64,000 nt of DNA from Pontiella sulfatireligans (GTDB lineage: Bacteria; Verrucomicrobiota; Kiritimatiellia; Kiritimatiellales; Pontiellaceae): assembly GCF_900890705.1 (NCBI RefSeq), contig NZ_CAAHFH010000002.1, forward strand, positions 1,922,001 to 1,986,000. Direction: 5' to 3'. The translations under genes were made by a program, and so were the position numbers. The notes beneath the pieces were generated by a model. That model did no database searches and was not told where the DNA came from. It worked only from the letters and a program-made list of their open reading frames with translations. Position 1 is the stretch's first letter. Each line of letters starts with the position of its first letter. Of this stretch, positions 24,234 to 32,765 are shown piece after piece.

Positions 24234-25160
24234 TTAAGCCGGGGCTTTGTTCATTGTCTGGCAGACGGCCCGGCTGTAGCCGGTGACGGTGATGTTGCCG
24301 CCATGATCCACTTCGACAATCGCGTATGAATTGTTTGCTGCGCCGGTTCCTTCAACCATGGCTTTCAGGGTGTAGTAGTGGATGCCTTCAATGTGCGAGT
24401 AGTTTCCCTTATGAAGGTGGCCCTGAAAAACCGCCAGAACTTTTTTGCTCTCCTGCAATGCTTGCCGAACCTGATCTGCATTCTTGATGAACAGCGTTTC
24501 GTCACGGGGATCAAGCGGCTGATGAATAAATGCAATGGTGGGGGCGGTCGTTTCGGCCAGATCATTTTTGAGCCAAGCCATTTCTTGATCTGGAATGTTG
24601 GTATCCTTCCAGTGGAAGTTGCCGTGGTCGTAGTCGGACCCATCCGCCTTGTAGTTGGGATCAAGCACGATGAAATGAAGCCCCTTTGAATCGAAGGAAT
24701 AGTATTTCGATCCGGGTTCAATTCCTGTGTTCTCGGTGTTCGCTAGAAACTGTTCCTTCGAGATGCTGTCTGCATCATGATTGCCCAAAACATGGTAGCG
24801 CGGGCCCTTGAACCGACCAAAAACGGATTCAATGGCCTTGAGGTTTTCCAAGGAGCTTGCCTCAGAGACGGGTTTGTTCTGGTCTTTGAAGTCGCCGAGC
24901 TCGACTATAAAATCAACCCGTTGCTCATTCATCAGCGCGATGCATTCGGCCATTTTGGCTACGGATTCTCTGTAGTGGCGCGAGCCCTTCGGGGCGGTGT
25001 CGGCATAGTGCGGATCGGTTAGAATCCCGAAGCGCAGCCTTGCTGTGCTCTCCGTTGCGCCGGCCGATCTTAAAGACAGCCCGCAGACGACGGTTCCTGA
25101 AGCTTTCAGGAAATCACATCGGGTAAGGTTCCATCCGTGTTTTACATGATCATCACTCAT
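24234..25160 (-). CDS. Exported calcineurin-like metallophosphoesterase
   Basis: 308 residues. The N-terminus LTRCDFLKASGTVVCGLSL looks like a Tat signal with one arginine changed to Cys. Metal-binding motifs of the family are all present: D-P-H (FGILTDPHY), GDFKD, GNHD (VLGNHDAD), FIHQP and GHLHKG. It should hydrolyse phosphomonoesters or diesters in the periplasm with a di-metal centre. It lies between a lipase-like gene (56 bp upstream) and a barrel gene, suggesting work on lipids or phospholipids; this is inferred. Confidence 0.8.
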   Translation of the reverse strand: MSDDHVKHGWNLTRCDFLKASGTVVCGLSLRSAGATESTARLRFGILTDPHYADTAPKGSRHYRESVAKMAECIALMNEQRVDFIVELGDFKDQNKPVSEASSLENLKAIESVFGRFKGPRYHVLGNHDADSISKEQFLANTENTGIEPGSKYYSFDSKGLHFIVLDPNYKADGSDYDHGNFHWKDTNIPDQEMAWLKNDLAETTAPTIAFIHQPLDPRDETLFIKNADQVRQALQESKKVLAVFQGHLHKGNYSHIEGIHYYTLKAMVEGTGAANNSYAIVEVDHGGNITVTGYSRAVCQTMNKAPA

Positions 25161-25216
25161 ATTCTGTGCCCTTATTTATTCCGGCAGTTTACCGCGGACA
25201 ACCATCCTGTGAAACA

Positions 25217-26809
25217 TCAATCGGTGACGGGATCGACGGGTGTCGCGATGATCTGGAAAAAGCCAGAGAGCGCTTCGCTTTCGAGCAGATATTCGCGGGT
25301 GATATCTGGCTCAGAAGTCGGCGGAATGGTTTCGAGCGGCAGCCATGGCTCGTCCAGCGCCTCGGTGAAGCGCACTGCGTATTGCGTATTCGGATAAGCG
25401 TTCCACGAAAGTGCCGCCGTGCCATCGACCAAGTGCACTTCGATAACCGCGTAGACGGTCAGCGTGCTATCCGCGTCATCGTATGCGGTGCCGAGCAGGA
25501 ATTCCTGATAGTCGTCGAATCCGTCGCCGTCGGAGTCGTGGTCTTCGAGCACGGCGCGCATGATCCAGCGCTTGTTGCGGGCGTTGATCTCCACATGCTC
25601 TTCATTATTGACGGCATAGTGGATTTCGTCGAACGGACTGAGGGCGGTCAGCTCCGCATGGCTGGCGAGGTTGGATTCAATGTTTTCGATGGGAATGCCG
25701 AGCGCGCTGACGGTGGGAATGAAGCAGTGGTTGGTCGAGGCGATGTAGTCGTCGCCGTCAATATAGTCTGGAGGCAGGTTGGTGAAGATTTGGAAGAAGG
25801 TGGTGCGGTAGCCGCCCGGTGCGTTGTCGAGTGAAAGCGGGTGGTAGGTATTGACCGTCTTTTCCGGCCTTCCGAAAAGGAACGCGTCGAAATCGCCATA
25901 GAAAACCGTGGAAGCGGCATTGTCTGATTGGGGCAGGGCATAAATATCCGCATCAATGTTGGGATCCAGAAAACCGCCGCCGTTATATTCCCAGTGAAGC
26001 ATAAGGTCCCCGGGATTGAACGGCAGCTTTTCGCCGTAGCCGGAACCGTTGCTGATGGCGATGGTTTTGCAGTTGGCTGGATATCCCGCTGCGGTCATGG
26101 TGTTCACAAATTCCTGCCGTTCCGGGGCGCTCGCGCCGGCTGGCGCGTCCGGTGAATGGCTGTGGTGAACCAGCAGCATTTGCCGGGCGGCCGGCGTGTC
26201 GAGCGACAGCAGAAACTCGCGTATGGGATCGAACGTCGGAAGATTGACGGTGCTGAAATATTCAAAGAACTCCTGGACGCCTAGCGGCAGGTTGGCGCCC
26301 TCGTGCGGCGCATCGAAGCTGATCCAAGTGTTCACATCGTGGTAGGGCAGACCGACCAGCGCCTTGCGCAGCGTCAAACCGCCGAGGCTGGCGCCAATAG
26401 CGGTAAACTTGTCGGACGGGTTGGAACGGTGGCTGTTGACGTAGTTGACGGCGGCTTCGGTCAAGGCGCTGTTGGCGAGTATATCGGCTGTGGAGTCGCC
26501 AAAATTAAGGACAATCAGGTCCCGCCCGTAGCTTTGCAGGTCGGTCACCAGGTTTTCCTTGTTCAGCAGGTCGTAGAGCTCCGGCCAGTCCATGCTGTTG
26601 CCGATGTCGAAGCCCTCCACCACCAAGACGGGGTTAACCAGCGCCGTCGTGTTGGTGTCGGTCTGCAAGATGAAGAGTTCGCCGGTCGCGCTATAGGGCG
26701 GTGCGGAGGTGGCCCGCACAGTAAACGTCGGTTGGGGGACGGCCTGAGCAATCGCTAGGTTTACCCAAAGGAAGGCGCTCGCCGCCAATATGAATTGAAG
26801 CCTCGTCAT
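25217..26809 (-). CDS. Secreted lipase-like alpha/beta hydrolase with calcium-repeat tail
   Basis: 530 residues, signal peptide (LQFILAASAFLWVNLAIAQ). An alpha/beta hydrolase core has VLVVEGFDIGNS near the N-terminus, nucleophile elbow GASLGG, then SFDAPHEGANLP and a late His (NEEHVEIN region). The C-terminal part carries one acidic loop DSDGDGFDDYQEFLLGT, as in thrombospondin type 3 or dockerin-like calcium repeats, followed by a small beta domain. Probably an extracellular lipase or esterase. The 74-residue gene upstream ends 17 bp before its start. Confidence 0.65.
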   Translation of the reverse strand: MTRLQFILAASAFLWVNLAIAQAVPQPTFTVRATSAPPYSATGELFILQTDTNTTALVNPVLVVEGFDIGNSMDWPELYDLLNKENLVTDLQSYGRDLIVLNFGDSTADILANSALTEAAVNYVNSHRSNPSDKFTAIGASLGGLTLRKALVGLPYHDVNTWISFDAPHEGANLPLGVQEFFEYFSTVNLPTFDPIREFLLSLDTPAARQMLLVHHSHSPDAPAGASAPERQEFVNTMTAAGYPANCKTIAISNGSGYGEKLPFNPGDLMLHWEYNGGGFLDPNIDADIYALPQSDNAASTVFYGDFDAFLFGRPEKTVNTYHPLSLDNAPGGYRTTFFQIFTNLPPDYIDGDDYIASTNHCFIPTVSALGIPIENIESNLASHAELTALSPFDEIHYAVNNEEHVEINARNKRWIMRAVLEDHDSDGDGFDDYQEFLLGTAYDDADSTLTVYAVIEVHLVDGTAALSWNAYPNTQYAVRFTEALDEPWLPLETIPPTSEPDITREYLLESEALSGFFQIIATPVDPVTD

Positions 26810-26826
26810 GCCCTGCCTCCTGACGG

Positions 26827-27051
26827 CTAAAAAAGAATCCCTTTTGACCGGTAGGCCGCAATGCCCTCGGCGAGCAGGGCCGAGGCGGCCGTGCCGGCGG
26901 GGAGCCCCGTCTGTTCGGCGATCTTTTGCACCAACGCTTCGGTATCGGGTGCCAGCTTTACTCTCAGCTCGGCATCCACTTCGCCGGCCTCAAGCCGCCG
27001 CATCGCTTTGATGAAGGATTCAGGCAGATCAAAATCAGGTTCCGTACACAT
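26827..27051 (-). CDS. Small helical protein, CopG/antitoxin-like
   Basis: 74 residues. A short acidic N-terminus is followed by VDAELRVKLAPDTEALVQKIAEQTGLPAGTAASALLAEGI, a strand-helix-helix pattern similar to ribbon-helix-helix proteins. No toxin gene is adjacent, so it may be a regulator of the lipase-phosphoesterase operon it heads. GGAGGAG lies six bases before the ATG. Confidence 0.55.
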   Translation of the reverse strand: MCTEPDFDLPESFIKAMRRLEAGEVDAELRVKLAPDTEALVQKIAEQTGLPAGTAASALLAEGIAAYRSKGILF

Positions 27052-27158
27052 GATGCTCCTCCTGCATATACGTTTTGCTGTTAGACACGAACGAAGCCCA
27101 TAGGGTTCAGGTTAAGCGGCGCCCTATTTCCTGAGCCAGCCAGATCATAAGCGTTTAA

Positions 27159-27187
27159 TTGACTTTCTCTGCGCGGGTTGCTATTGA
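27159..27187 (+). promoter_or_regulatory. Sigma70-like promoter
   Basis: TTGACT at 27159-27164, a 17-nt spacer, and TATTGA at 27182-27187, ~80 bp before the following gene. Confidence 0.4.
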
Positions 27188-27265
27188 TGCAACAAGCTCA
27201 GAGGTTGCAATAAGGCATGGATCTTGCTCTGTTGTAAGCTCTTAAAACAACAAAAGGAGAAAGTT

Positions 27266-28150
27266 ATGCGTACTCTCAAAGCATTGCTAGTGGTTGTTTG
27301 CTGCATGGTCTATGCAGGTCTCGTTGATGCGGCAACCCTGAAGGACAAGCCCCCGACGATCTTTTATCCCGAAGGCCACTACCTCGAAGGCTGGCCGAGG
27401 ACGGTCTGCCGCGACATGTTCGGCTACAACTACCAGACCCACATGTTCAAAGGCTCCTACGCCAATGTCTATTTGGGCGGCGATGGATTCCCGCCTTACA
27501 TGGGCAACACCGAAATGTATTACCTGGCGATGGTCGAATACGGCTACGCTGATACGATTGAGGATGCCGAAGCCATGCTTTCGGAGCTGTGGTACTGGGG
27601 CGCCCGCGACCTTGACCTCTATATGAAATGGAACGATGCCTGGCTGAGCAACCAGGACCGCGGCGACGATTCGCAGGGCACCGAGCCCGACGGCAACCTC
27701 GACCGCCACTACGGCTATGCGAGCTATTTTGATTCCGGCGCGGCGCTGATCAATATTCAGTCCCAAACCTACGAGATTGAGATCGACGGCAAAACCCAGC
27801 TTGTTCGCGAGTACTATTACTTAAAGCTCAAGGCAGTCACGAGCACCGACGTATTGGTTGACGGCATCTGGTACACCGAGGGCGGCGATGAAATCGGTCC
27901 CGAAATCTATGGCGCCTTTGCCATTGTTAAAGAAGAGTTTTACGGCCCCTATCCCGCCGGCAAGCCGGGGCATGGAAAACCGGGACACGGCAAGCCGAAC
28001 CATGGTTGGGGCAAAGGGAATTGCCAGGCCGGGATGCCCGACATGTGCACAACCAAAGAGCATTCTTGGAAGAAACCGGCCAAGAAATCCGGCAAGAAGA
28101 CCGTCAAGCAGAGCGACGGCCAGAATAACCGCAGTCGCGGCCGCCGCTAA
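27266..28150 (+). CDS. Secreted protein of unknown function
   Basis: 294 residues from 27266, with AAAGGAG just upstream. A signal peptide (ALLVVVCCMVYAGLVDA) precedes a tryptophan- and tyrosine-rich domain (LEGWPRTVCRDMFGYNYQTHMF, LAMVEYGYADTIEDAEAML, YWGARDLDLYMKWNDAWLSN) that I do not recognise. The C-terminus has a GKPGHGKPGHGKPNHG low-complexity linker, then a lysine/arginine-rich tail. The strongly basic tail is unusual for a secreted protein and might bind anionic polymer or the cell surface. Confidence 0.65.
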   Translation: MRTLKALLVVVCCMVYAGLVDAATLKDKPPTIFYPEGHYLEGWPRTVCRDMFGYNYQTHMFKGSYANVYLGGDGFPPYMGNTEMYYLAMVEYGYADTIEDAEAMLSELWYWGARDLDLYMKWNDAWLSNQDRGDDSQGTEPDGNLDRHYGYASYFDSGAALINIQSQTYEIEIDGKTQLVREYYYLKLKAVTSTDVLVDGIWYTEGGDEIGPEIYGAFAIVKEEFYGPYPAGKPGHGKPGHGKPNHGWGKGNCQAGMPDMCTTKEHSWKKPAKKSGKKTVKQSDGQNNRSRGRR

Positions 28151-28272
28151 ACCGGCCAATCAGACTGAAGGCTTGCATCGCCAGGAAGAGCGGGTTTCCG
28201 TTCAACTTGGCGATGGTTTTTTTTGCCAGCTCATTGCATCATCTCCGAACTGTTTCTAAATGGAGAACGATA

Positions 28273-28974
28273 TTGAATGCACTGAAAGCTCTATCTCTTG
28301 TTTCGTTGTTTTGCGCTTCCGCCTTCCTGGCACATGCTGAAAACCTCCAGCCGATCTCAAAAGCCACCTTCAAAACGCAGGTTTTCGCGGATGACTTTTC
28401 CGCTCCGGCCCTTTCAAAAAAGTGGAGGCTGTATAAATCGTCGTCGGTCATCCGCGACGGCGCGTTGGTGGGCATCGAGCAAAAAGACGGCGGCCACGCG
28501 GCGGTACACAGCGTTACCCTTGAGCCCTTCAGCGACGTTGAGCTGCGCGTCGACCTCAAGTTCGAAGGATCAAAAGCAACCAACCTCACGTTCAATGAAA
28601 ATGGTTTCAAAGGGTCGCATGCTGGCCATGTCTGCCGGGTGGTCGTGTCTCCGACCAAAGTGACGCTGCGCGACGGCAAAACCGGCGTTTTTGAAAACAA
28701 GATTCACGCCATGCGTCAAGCCAAGACGATGGATGCCGCCACCGCAGAACTGCTGAAGACCAAAGAGGCCGTCTTTCCGGTCAAGCTGAAGCCCGGTCAG
28801 TGGTACTCGGTTTCGGTGCGCATCAAGGGCGACGTCATGCAGGCTTTTATCGACGGGAAGTTGATTGGTTCGCTCCGGTCTGAAGGCATCGCGCATGCGA
28901 CGAAGAATAAAATCGGCCTCGTGACGCCCAAGCAGGAAATGCACTACGATAATGTAGCGATCAAGGTTCCTTAA
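28273..28974 (+). CDS. Secreted LamG/DUF1080-like jelly-roll protein
   Basis: 233 residues from a TTG start at 28273, chosen because GGAG lies 9 bases upstream and the product then begins with a clean signal peptide (ALSLVSLFCASAFLAHA). The body is a beta sandwich: FADDFSAPALSKKWRLY, AAVHSVTLEPFSDVELRVDLKF, VCRVVVSPTKVTLRDG, GQWYSVSVRIKGDVMQAFIDGKLIG, NKIGLVTPKQEMHYDNVAI. This is the pattern of concanavalin-like or DUF1080 sugar-binding domains. Its stop overlaps the stop of the convergent ycaO gene by 4 bp. Confidence 0.65.
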   Translation: MNALKALSLVSLFCASAFLAHAENLQPISKATFKTQVFADDFSAPALSKKWRLYKSSSVIRDGALVGIEQKDGGHAAVHSVTLEPFSDVELRVDLKFEGSKATNLTFNENGFKGSHAGHVCRVVVSPTKVTLRDGKTGVFENKIHAMRQAKTMDAATAELLKTKEAVFPVKLKPGQWYSVSVRIKGDVMQAFIDGKLIGSLRSEGIAHATKNKIGLVTPKQEMHYDNVAIKVP

Positions 28975-30722
28975 GCGGTTTTGAGCGGGCGAAGCCGGTT
29001 GTAGATTGCCATAAAATTTTGATGGGCGGGCGATACGGCCTCCCAGCTTTCGGCGAAGCGGAGCCCGTGAAAGGTTAGTTTCCCTGCGATAATGTTCCGG
29101 GCGTCGGCCAAGGTTTGCTCATCGAAAAACAGGCCGAGGTTAGCATCGTAGACGCCCGGGTTCTCTCCCGTAAGTCCAAAGTTCACCAGCTCGTGAATGG
29201 CGCGGTAGAGGGTTTGCCGCGCGGGCGGCAGGGAATCAAAGTGCTGGCACCAGCTGCACCACTGGGCCGCTTCTTTAAGATTGCCCGTGGCTAGCGACAG
29301 CATCCCTTTCAGCTCGCCAATGCGCAGCGAGTGCCAAGCCGTGCCTTCCTCAAAGATCACCCCAATGGCGTCGGAAAGGGGCTGGACGTCGCTCAGCCCG
29401 AGCTCTTCCAGTTTTTCCGTAAAGCCGTTCAGCTCATCGACGGACATTTGGTTGAGTTTGAGCAGTTCCGGACGCAGGGAGGCGCCCGTGGTCTTGCTGC
29501 TCCAGATCAGATCCTCGGCGGGATAGATGTCCGACATGCCGGGCACAATGATGCGGCAGGTGTAGACGCCGCAGTGCGGGTATTCGGCGCAGTAGGCGCT
29601 GAAGCCGAGACGGTTGATGATGGACATTAAATGCGCGTATTCCTCTGCGGTGGTGCCCTGAAAATCCCAATCGTTGAACGCATGGTCCGGCTGGTTGCCG
29701 AACATTTTCCAGGAAAGCAGCCCCACGGAATCGATGAAATGGCTTTCCAGGTTAAGCCCGTCGGCCACGGCGTCGAGGTCGTGCGAGGGCCGCTCGAAAA
29801 TATCCAGCTGGTCGAGGCCGCGCCCCTGCAGCAGTTCGGTCACGGTGCGTTCGAGCGCCACCTCGAAGCGGCAGCTCGCGCCGAACGAAGCATAGCACCC
29901 GCCGTCTTTGGGATTGATCAGCAGGACGCAGATCACGGGGAACTGGCCGTCTAGCGAGGCGTCTTTGACCATGATCGGAAAGCCGTGCTCGTTGAGCTCG
30001 TCGATGTCGGCCTGAATGCGGGGGAAGCGGTCGAGTACGGATTGCGGCACGTCGGGCAGGCAGATGCCTTCGGCAATGATCTGGTTCTTAACGTAGCGCT
30101 CCATGATTTCGGCCAGCGCCTGCGCCCGGCATTCGGTCGGCGTATTGCCGGCGGCCATGCCGTTGCTGACATAGAGGTTGGTGAGAATGCTGACGGGGAA
30201 GTAGACCGTCTCTTTGGTTTCCATGCACTCGAAGGGCAGCGCGGCAATGCCGCGGTCCGGCTGGTCGGTATTGTTGTCGAGCAGCTGGGACGGGAGCAGT
30301 TCCCCTTCTGGGTTATAGAATGTCCGCAGGGTTTCGTTGAGCAGCTCGGTGCCGTCGGGGTGGTGGGTCGGGATGGCGGCCGGGGCGTCGATGGGAAACC
30401 ATTTCTCGGCCGGGTAAAACACAAAGCTGTTTTCGGGAGCGTTGCCGAGATAGAAGTCGAAGAAAAAGAGGTTGGTGGAGAGCCGCTCGAAAAACTCGAG
30501 AATCGCGCTGGCTTCGCTGGCGAGTTTGGAGCCGCCCTTGCCGTTGGTGTAGATCTGCGGGCATTCCGCCGACCGCAGGTGGACCGACCAGCAGTTGCGC
30601 ACGGGGTTTTTGCTGGAAACCAGATCGACGGGAAAGCCATGAGTGGTCAGCAGGGCCTGCGCCTTTGCGATCGTGTCTTCGAGGGCGGCGTCTTTGCCGA
30701 GAATATGGGTTTTGGCGGTCAT
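28971..30722 (-). CDS. ycaO: YcaO, S12 methylthiolation accessory factor
   Basis: 583 residues, almost exactly the length of E. coli YcaO (~586). The YcaO core includes NGKGGSKLASEASAILEFFERLS, GMAAGNTPTECRAQALAEIMERYVK (ATP and magnesium glutamates) and FGASCRFEVALERTVTELLQGR. A C-terminal TPR-like extension (GMLSLATGNLKEAAQWCSWC) is present, as in E. coli. YcaO proteins use ATP to activate backbone amides; this subgroup assists RimO in methylthiolating ribosomal protein S12. rimO is not in the window. Confidence 0.9.
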   Translation of the reverse strand: MTAKTHILGKDAALEDTIAKAQALLTTHGFPVDLVSSKNPVRNCWSVHLRSAECPQIYTNGKGGSKLASEASAILEFFERLSTNLFFFDFYLGNAPENSFVFYPAEKWFPIDAPAAIPTHHPDGTELLNETLRTFYNPEGELLPSQLLDNNTDQPDRGIAALPFECMETKETVYFPVSILTNLYVSNGMAAGNTPTECRAQALAEIMERYVKNQIIAEGICLPDVPQSVLDRFPRIQADIDELNEHGFPIMVKDASLDGQFPVICVLLINPKDGGCYASFGASCRFEVALERTVTELLQGRGLDQLDIFERPSHDLDAVADGLNLESHFIDSVGLLSWKMFGNQPDHAFNDWDFQGTTAEEYAHLMSIINRLGFSAYCAEYPHCGVYTCRIIVPGMSDIYPAEDLIWSSKTTGASLRPELLKLNQMSVDELNGFTEKLEELGLSDVQPLSDAIGVIFEEGTAWHSLRIGELKGMLSLATGNLKEAAQWCSWCQHFDSLPPARQTLYRAIHELVNFGLTGENPGVYDANLGLFFDEQTLADARNIIAGKLTFHGLRFAESWEAVSPAHQNFMAIYNRLRPLKTA

Positions 30723-30803
30723 CGGTAATCCTTTAAAAACGGGAGGTTTGCGGTTGGGGCACTTATTTCATAATCCCGCGCCGAAAGCAGTGCCCCTCTT
30801 GTG

Positions 30804-31307
30804 CTATATGTCTGGGCCGCTCAATTCCAGCTGCGTCAGATAGAGCCGCATTTCAAACTCGCGTTGGTGGTAGTCGGGCAGCATGTGCTCGCAGAGCTTG
30901 TAGAAGGCCTTGTTGTGGCCTTTTTCCTTCAGATGGGCCAGCTCATGCACCACAATCATGTTTAAAAACGCTTCCGGAGCCTTCTTGAAAACGCTGCCGA
31001 TGCGGATCTCGTTCTTGCTTTTGAGTTTCCCGCCTTGCACCCGGGCCACATAGCTATGCGTTCCGAGGGCGCCATGGATGACGTGGATCTTGTTGTCGTA
31101 GGCCACTTTGCTCAGCGGTGCGGATTTTTTCATAAAGCGGTTTTTGAGCGCGAGGGTGTAGTCGCGCAACGCGGCGTCGCTCCGGATGTTGTGGGTGCCG
31201 GGATGTTTCTTTTGCAGGAATGCGCGCAGCGAGTCCTGTTCGATCATCTGCTGGATCTTTTCCTGCAGCTCCGGGGCATAGCCGGATAAATAGTTCAAGG
31301 TCGCCAT
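30804..31307 (-). CDS. YgjP-like zinc metallopeptidase
   Basis: 167 residues from 31307. The zinc motif is HELAHLKEKGHNKAFYKLCEHMLPDY: HExxH, then a third ligand near the GH, as in the YgjP/SprT-like M48 relatives. The upstream part has AYDNKIHVIHGALGTHSYVARVQGG and a strand IRIGSVFKKAPEAFLNMIVV. Substrate unknown; it is cytoplasmic. It begins 10 bp after the RIO kinase stop, so the two are co-transcribed. A longer in-frame reading into the kinase gene is rejected. Confidence 0.8.
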   Translation of the reverse strand: MATLNYLSGYAPELQEKIQQMIEQDSLRAFLQKKHPGTHNIRSDAALRDYTLALKNRFMKKSAPLSKVAYDNKIHVIHGALGTHSYVARVQGGKLKSKNEIRIGSVFKKAPEAFLNMIVVHELAHLKEKGHNKAFYKLCEHMLPDYHQREFEMRLYLTQLELSGPDI

Positions 31308-31317
31308 GGTTTTTCGG

Positions 31318-32196
31318 TCACTTTTGGCGTTCTTGAGCCTTGGCCAGCAGTTCGCGGACGCGGATCCGGTGCAAGCGCTCTTCATTTTCTTTGGCGGCGA
31401 ATTCGACTTCCCGCAACACGCCTTCCACGTCGGCGGGCTTGGTGCTTTCCCGGAAGAGGCCGGTGAGCTTGGTCTCGGGGGAGAGGGTGCCGGCTTCATA
31501 ATGCGCCCAGATTTCTTTGGCGTGCTTGCTGCCGAGCAGGTCGGAGGCGAAGCGCCCATAGTAGGCGGTCATGTTGTTAACGTCGCGCGCCAGCATCCGC
31601 TGGGCATTGTTGTTGCCGGCGGCGTTGACCGCCTGCGGAAGATCGATAATGACCGGGCCGTTCCCATCGACCAGCACATTGAACTCCGACAAGTCGCCAT
31701 GGACGATCCCGGCGCAGAGCATGCGGATAATCTCTTTCATCACCGTTGCGTGGTCTTTGCGCGCCTGCTCGGGGGGCATGGCAACATCGTTGAGGCGCGG
31801 GGCAACGGCGCCGTTGGCATCGGTGATCAGCTCCATCAGCAGCACGCCGTCGAAGCAGCCGTAGGGCTTGGGAACCCGCACGCCGGCATCAGCCAGCAGA
31901 TAGAGCGCATCGACTTCGGCGTTTTGCCAGACTTCCTCCTGCTCCTTTTTGCCGAACTTGGAGCCCTTTTCCATGGCGCGCCCCCGGCGGGTATTGCGCA
32001 CGGAGCGCCCTTCGCGGTATTGCACGGCCTTCTTAAAGCTGCGCTGGGAGGCGTCTTTGTACACCTTGGCACAACGGATCTTATCGCCGCAGCGGACGAT
32101 ATAAATGGTGGCTTCCTTGCCGCTCATCATCTGGCGCAGGACTTCGTCCACCAGGCCGTCCTCAATCAAGGTTTTTATTTGTTTCGGAACTTTCAT
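31318..32196 (-). CDS. RIO-family serine/threonine kinase
   Basis: 292 residues from 32196. RIO signatures: SGKEATIYIVRCGDKIRCAKVYK (nucleotide loop and lysine), catalytic GIVHGDLSEFNVLVDG, and metal-binding VIIDLPQAVNAAG. The N-terminal KKAVQYREGRSVRNTRRGRAMEKGSKFGKK is basic, as in bacterial RIO1-type proteins. Bacterial RIO kinases are cytoplasmic and their targets are mostly unknown, with a possible ribosome link. Upstream RNase H gene ends 26 bp before it on the same strand. Confidence 0.9.
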   Translation of the reverse strand: MKVPKQIKTLIEDGLVDEVLRQMMSGKEATIYIVRCGDKIRCAKVYKDASQRSFKKAVQYREGRSVRNTRRGRAMEKGSKFGKKEQEEVWQNAEVDALYLLADAGVRVPKPYGCFDGVLLMELITDANGAVAPRLNDVAMPPEQARKDHATVMKEIIRMLCAGIVHGDLSEFNVLVDGNGPVIIDLPQAVNAAGNNNAQRMLARDVNNMTAYYGRFASDLLGSKHAKEIWAHYEAGTLSPETKLTGLFRESTKPADVEGVLREVEFAAKENEERLHRIRVRELLAKAQERQK

Positions 32197-32221
32197 GGCG
32201 CCCCTTATACCTTGCGGACGC

Positions 32222-32701
32222 TTAAATGCAAAGCGGATCGGTCCGGAGGGCTTGGCGCGAAGCACGGTCAACGAGGGTGAAGAACCGGTCGACTGCATCC
32301 TTTTGATCGGAAAGGTGGTGGCCCTTCACTTTCACAAAGGTGCAGCCGAATTGATCGGTTAGTCTATAAAATTCCTGATACAGATCCGCGTGCCTGTGCC
32401 GGGCTCCGCTTTTGGAGCGGTATTCGTGAAGCTCAAAGCGTTCGCGGCGGCCGGGCAGGCCGACCATGTTTTGCGAGTCGGTGTAGACCGTCACTGCCGG
32501 AGCCTGGATTTCGCCGAGCGCCCAGAGGAGCGTTTGTATTTCGAGTTGGGTGGAAGAGGTGAGCTTAAACCGCTTCAATTGAATGCGGTCTTTTAGCGTT
32601 TCCGGATCGGCGGCCGGGTCGGTTACGGCGAGGTAGGCGCCATAACCGGTCCGGGAAGGCGGATGTACACTTCCATCTGTAAAAAGCATGACAGGTTTCA
32701 T
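32222..32701 (-). CDS. RNase H family protein
   Basis: 159 residues from 32701. The acidic set of the RNase H fold is visible: Asp in MLFTDGSV, Glu in SSTQLEIQTLLWAL, Asp in TVYTDSQNM, and a late Asp in KDAVDRFFTLVDRASR. Between the third and fourth lies KVKGHHLSDQKD, which corresponds to the basic or handle segment. It should cleave the RNA strand of RNA-DNA hybrids. It ends 26 bp before the RIO kinase start. Confidence 0.8.
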   Translation of the reverse strand: MKPVMLFTDGSVHPPSRTGYGAYLAVTDPAADPETLKDRIQLKRFKLTSSTQLEIQTLLWALGEIQAPAVTVYTDSQNMVGLPGRRERFELHEYRSKSGARHRHADLYQEFYRLTDQFGCTFVKVKGHHLSDQKDAVDRFFTLVDRASRQALRTDPLCI

Positions 32702-32765
32702 AGCGCGTGAGTGGAGCATGAAGATTTTGCAATGACGAGAATTTTCCGCTTTCCTTCGATCGGTC

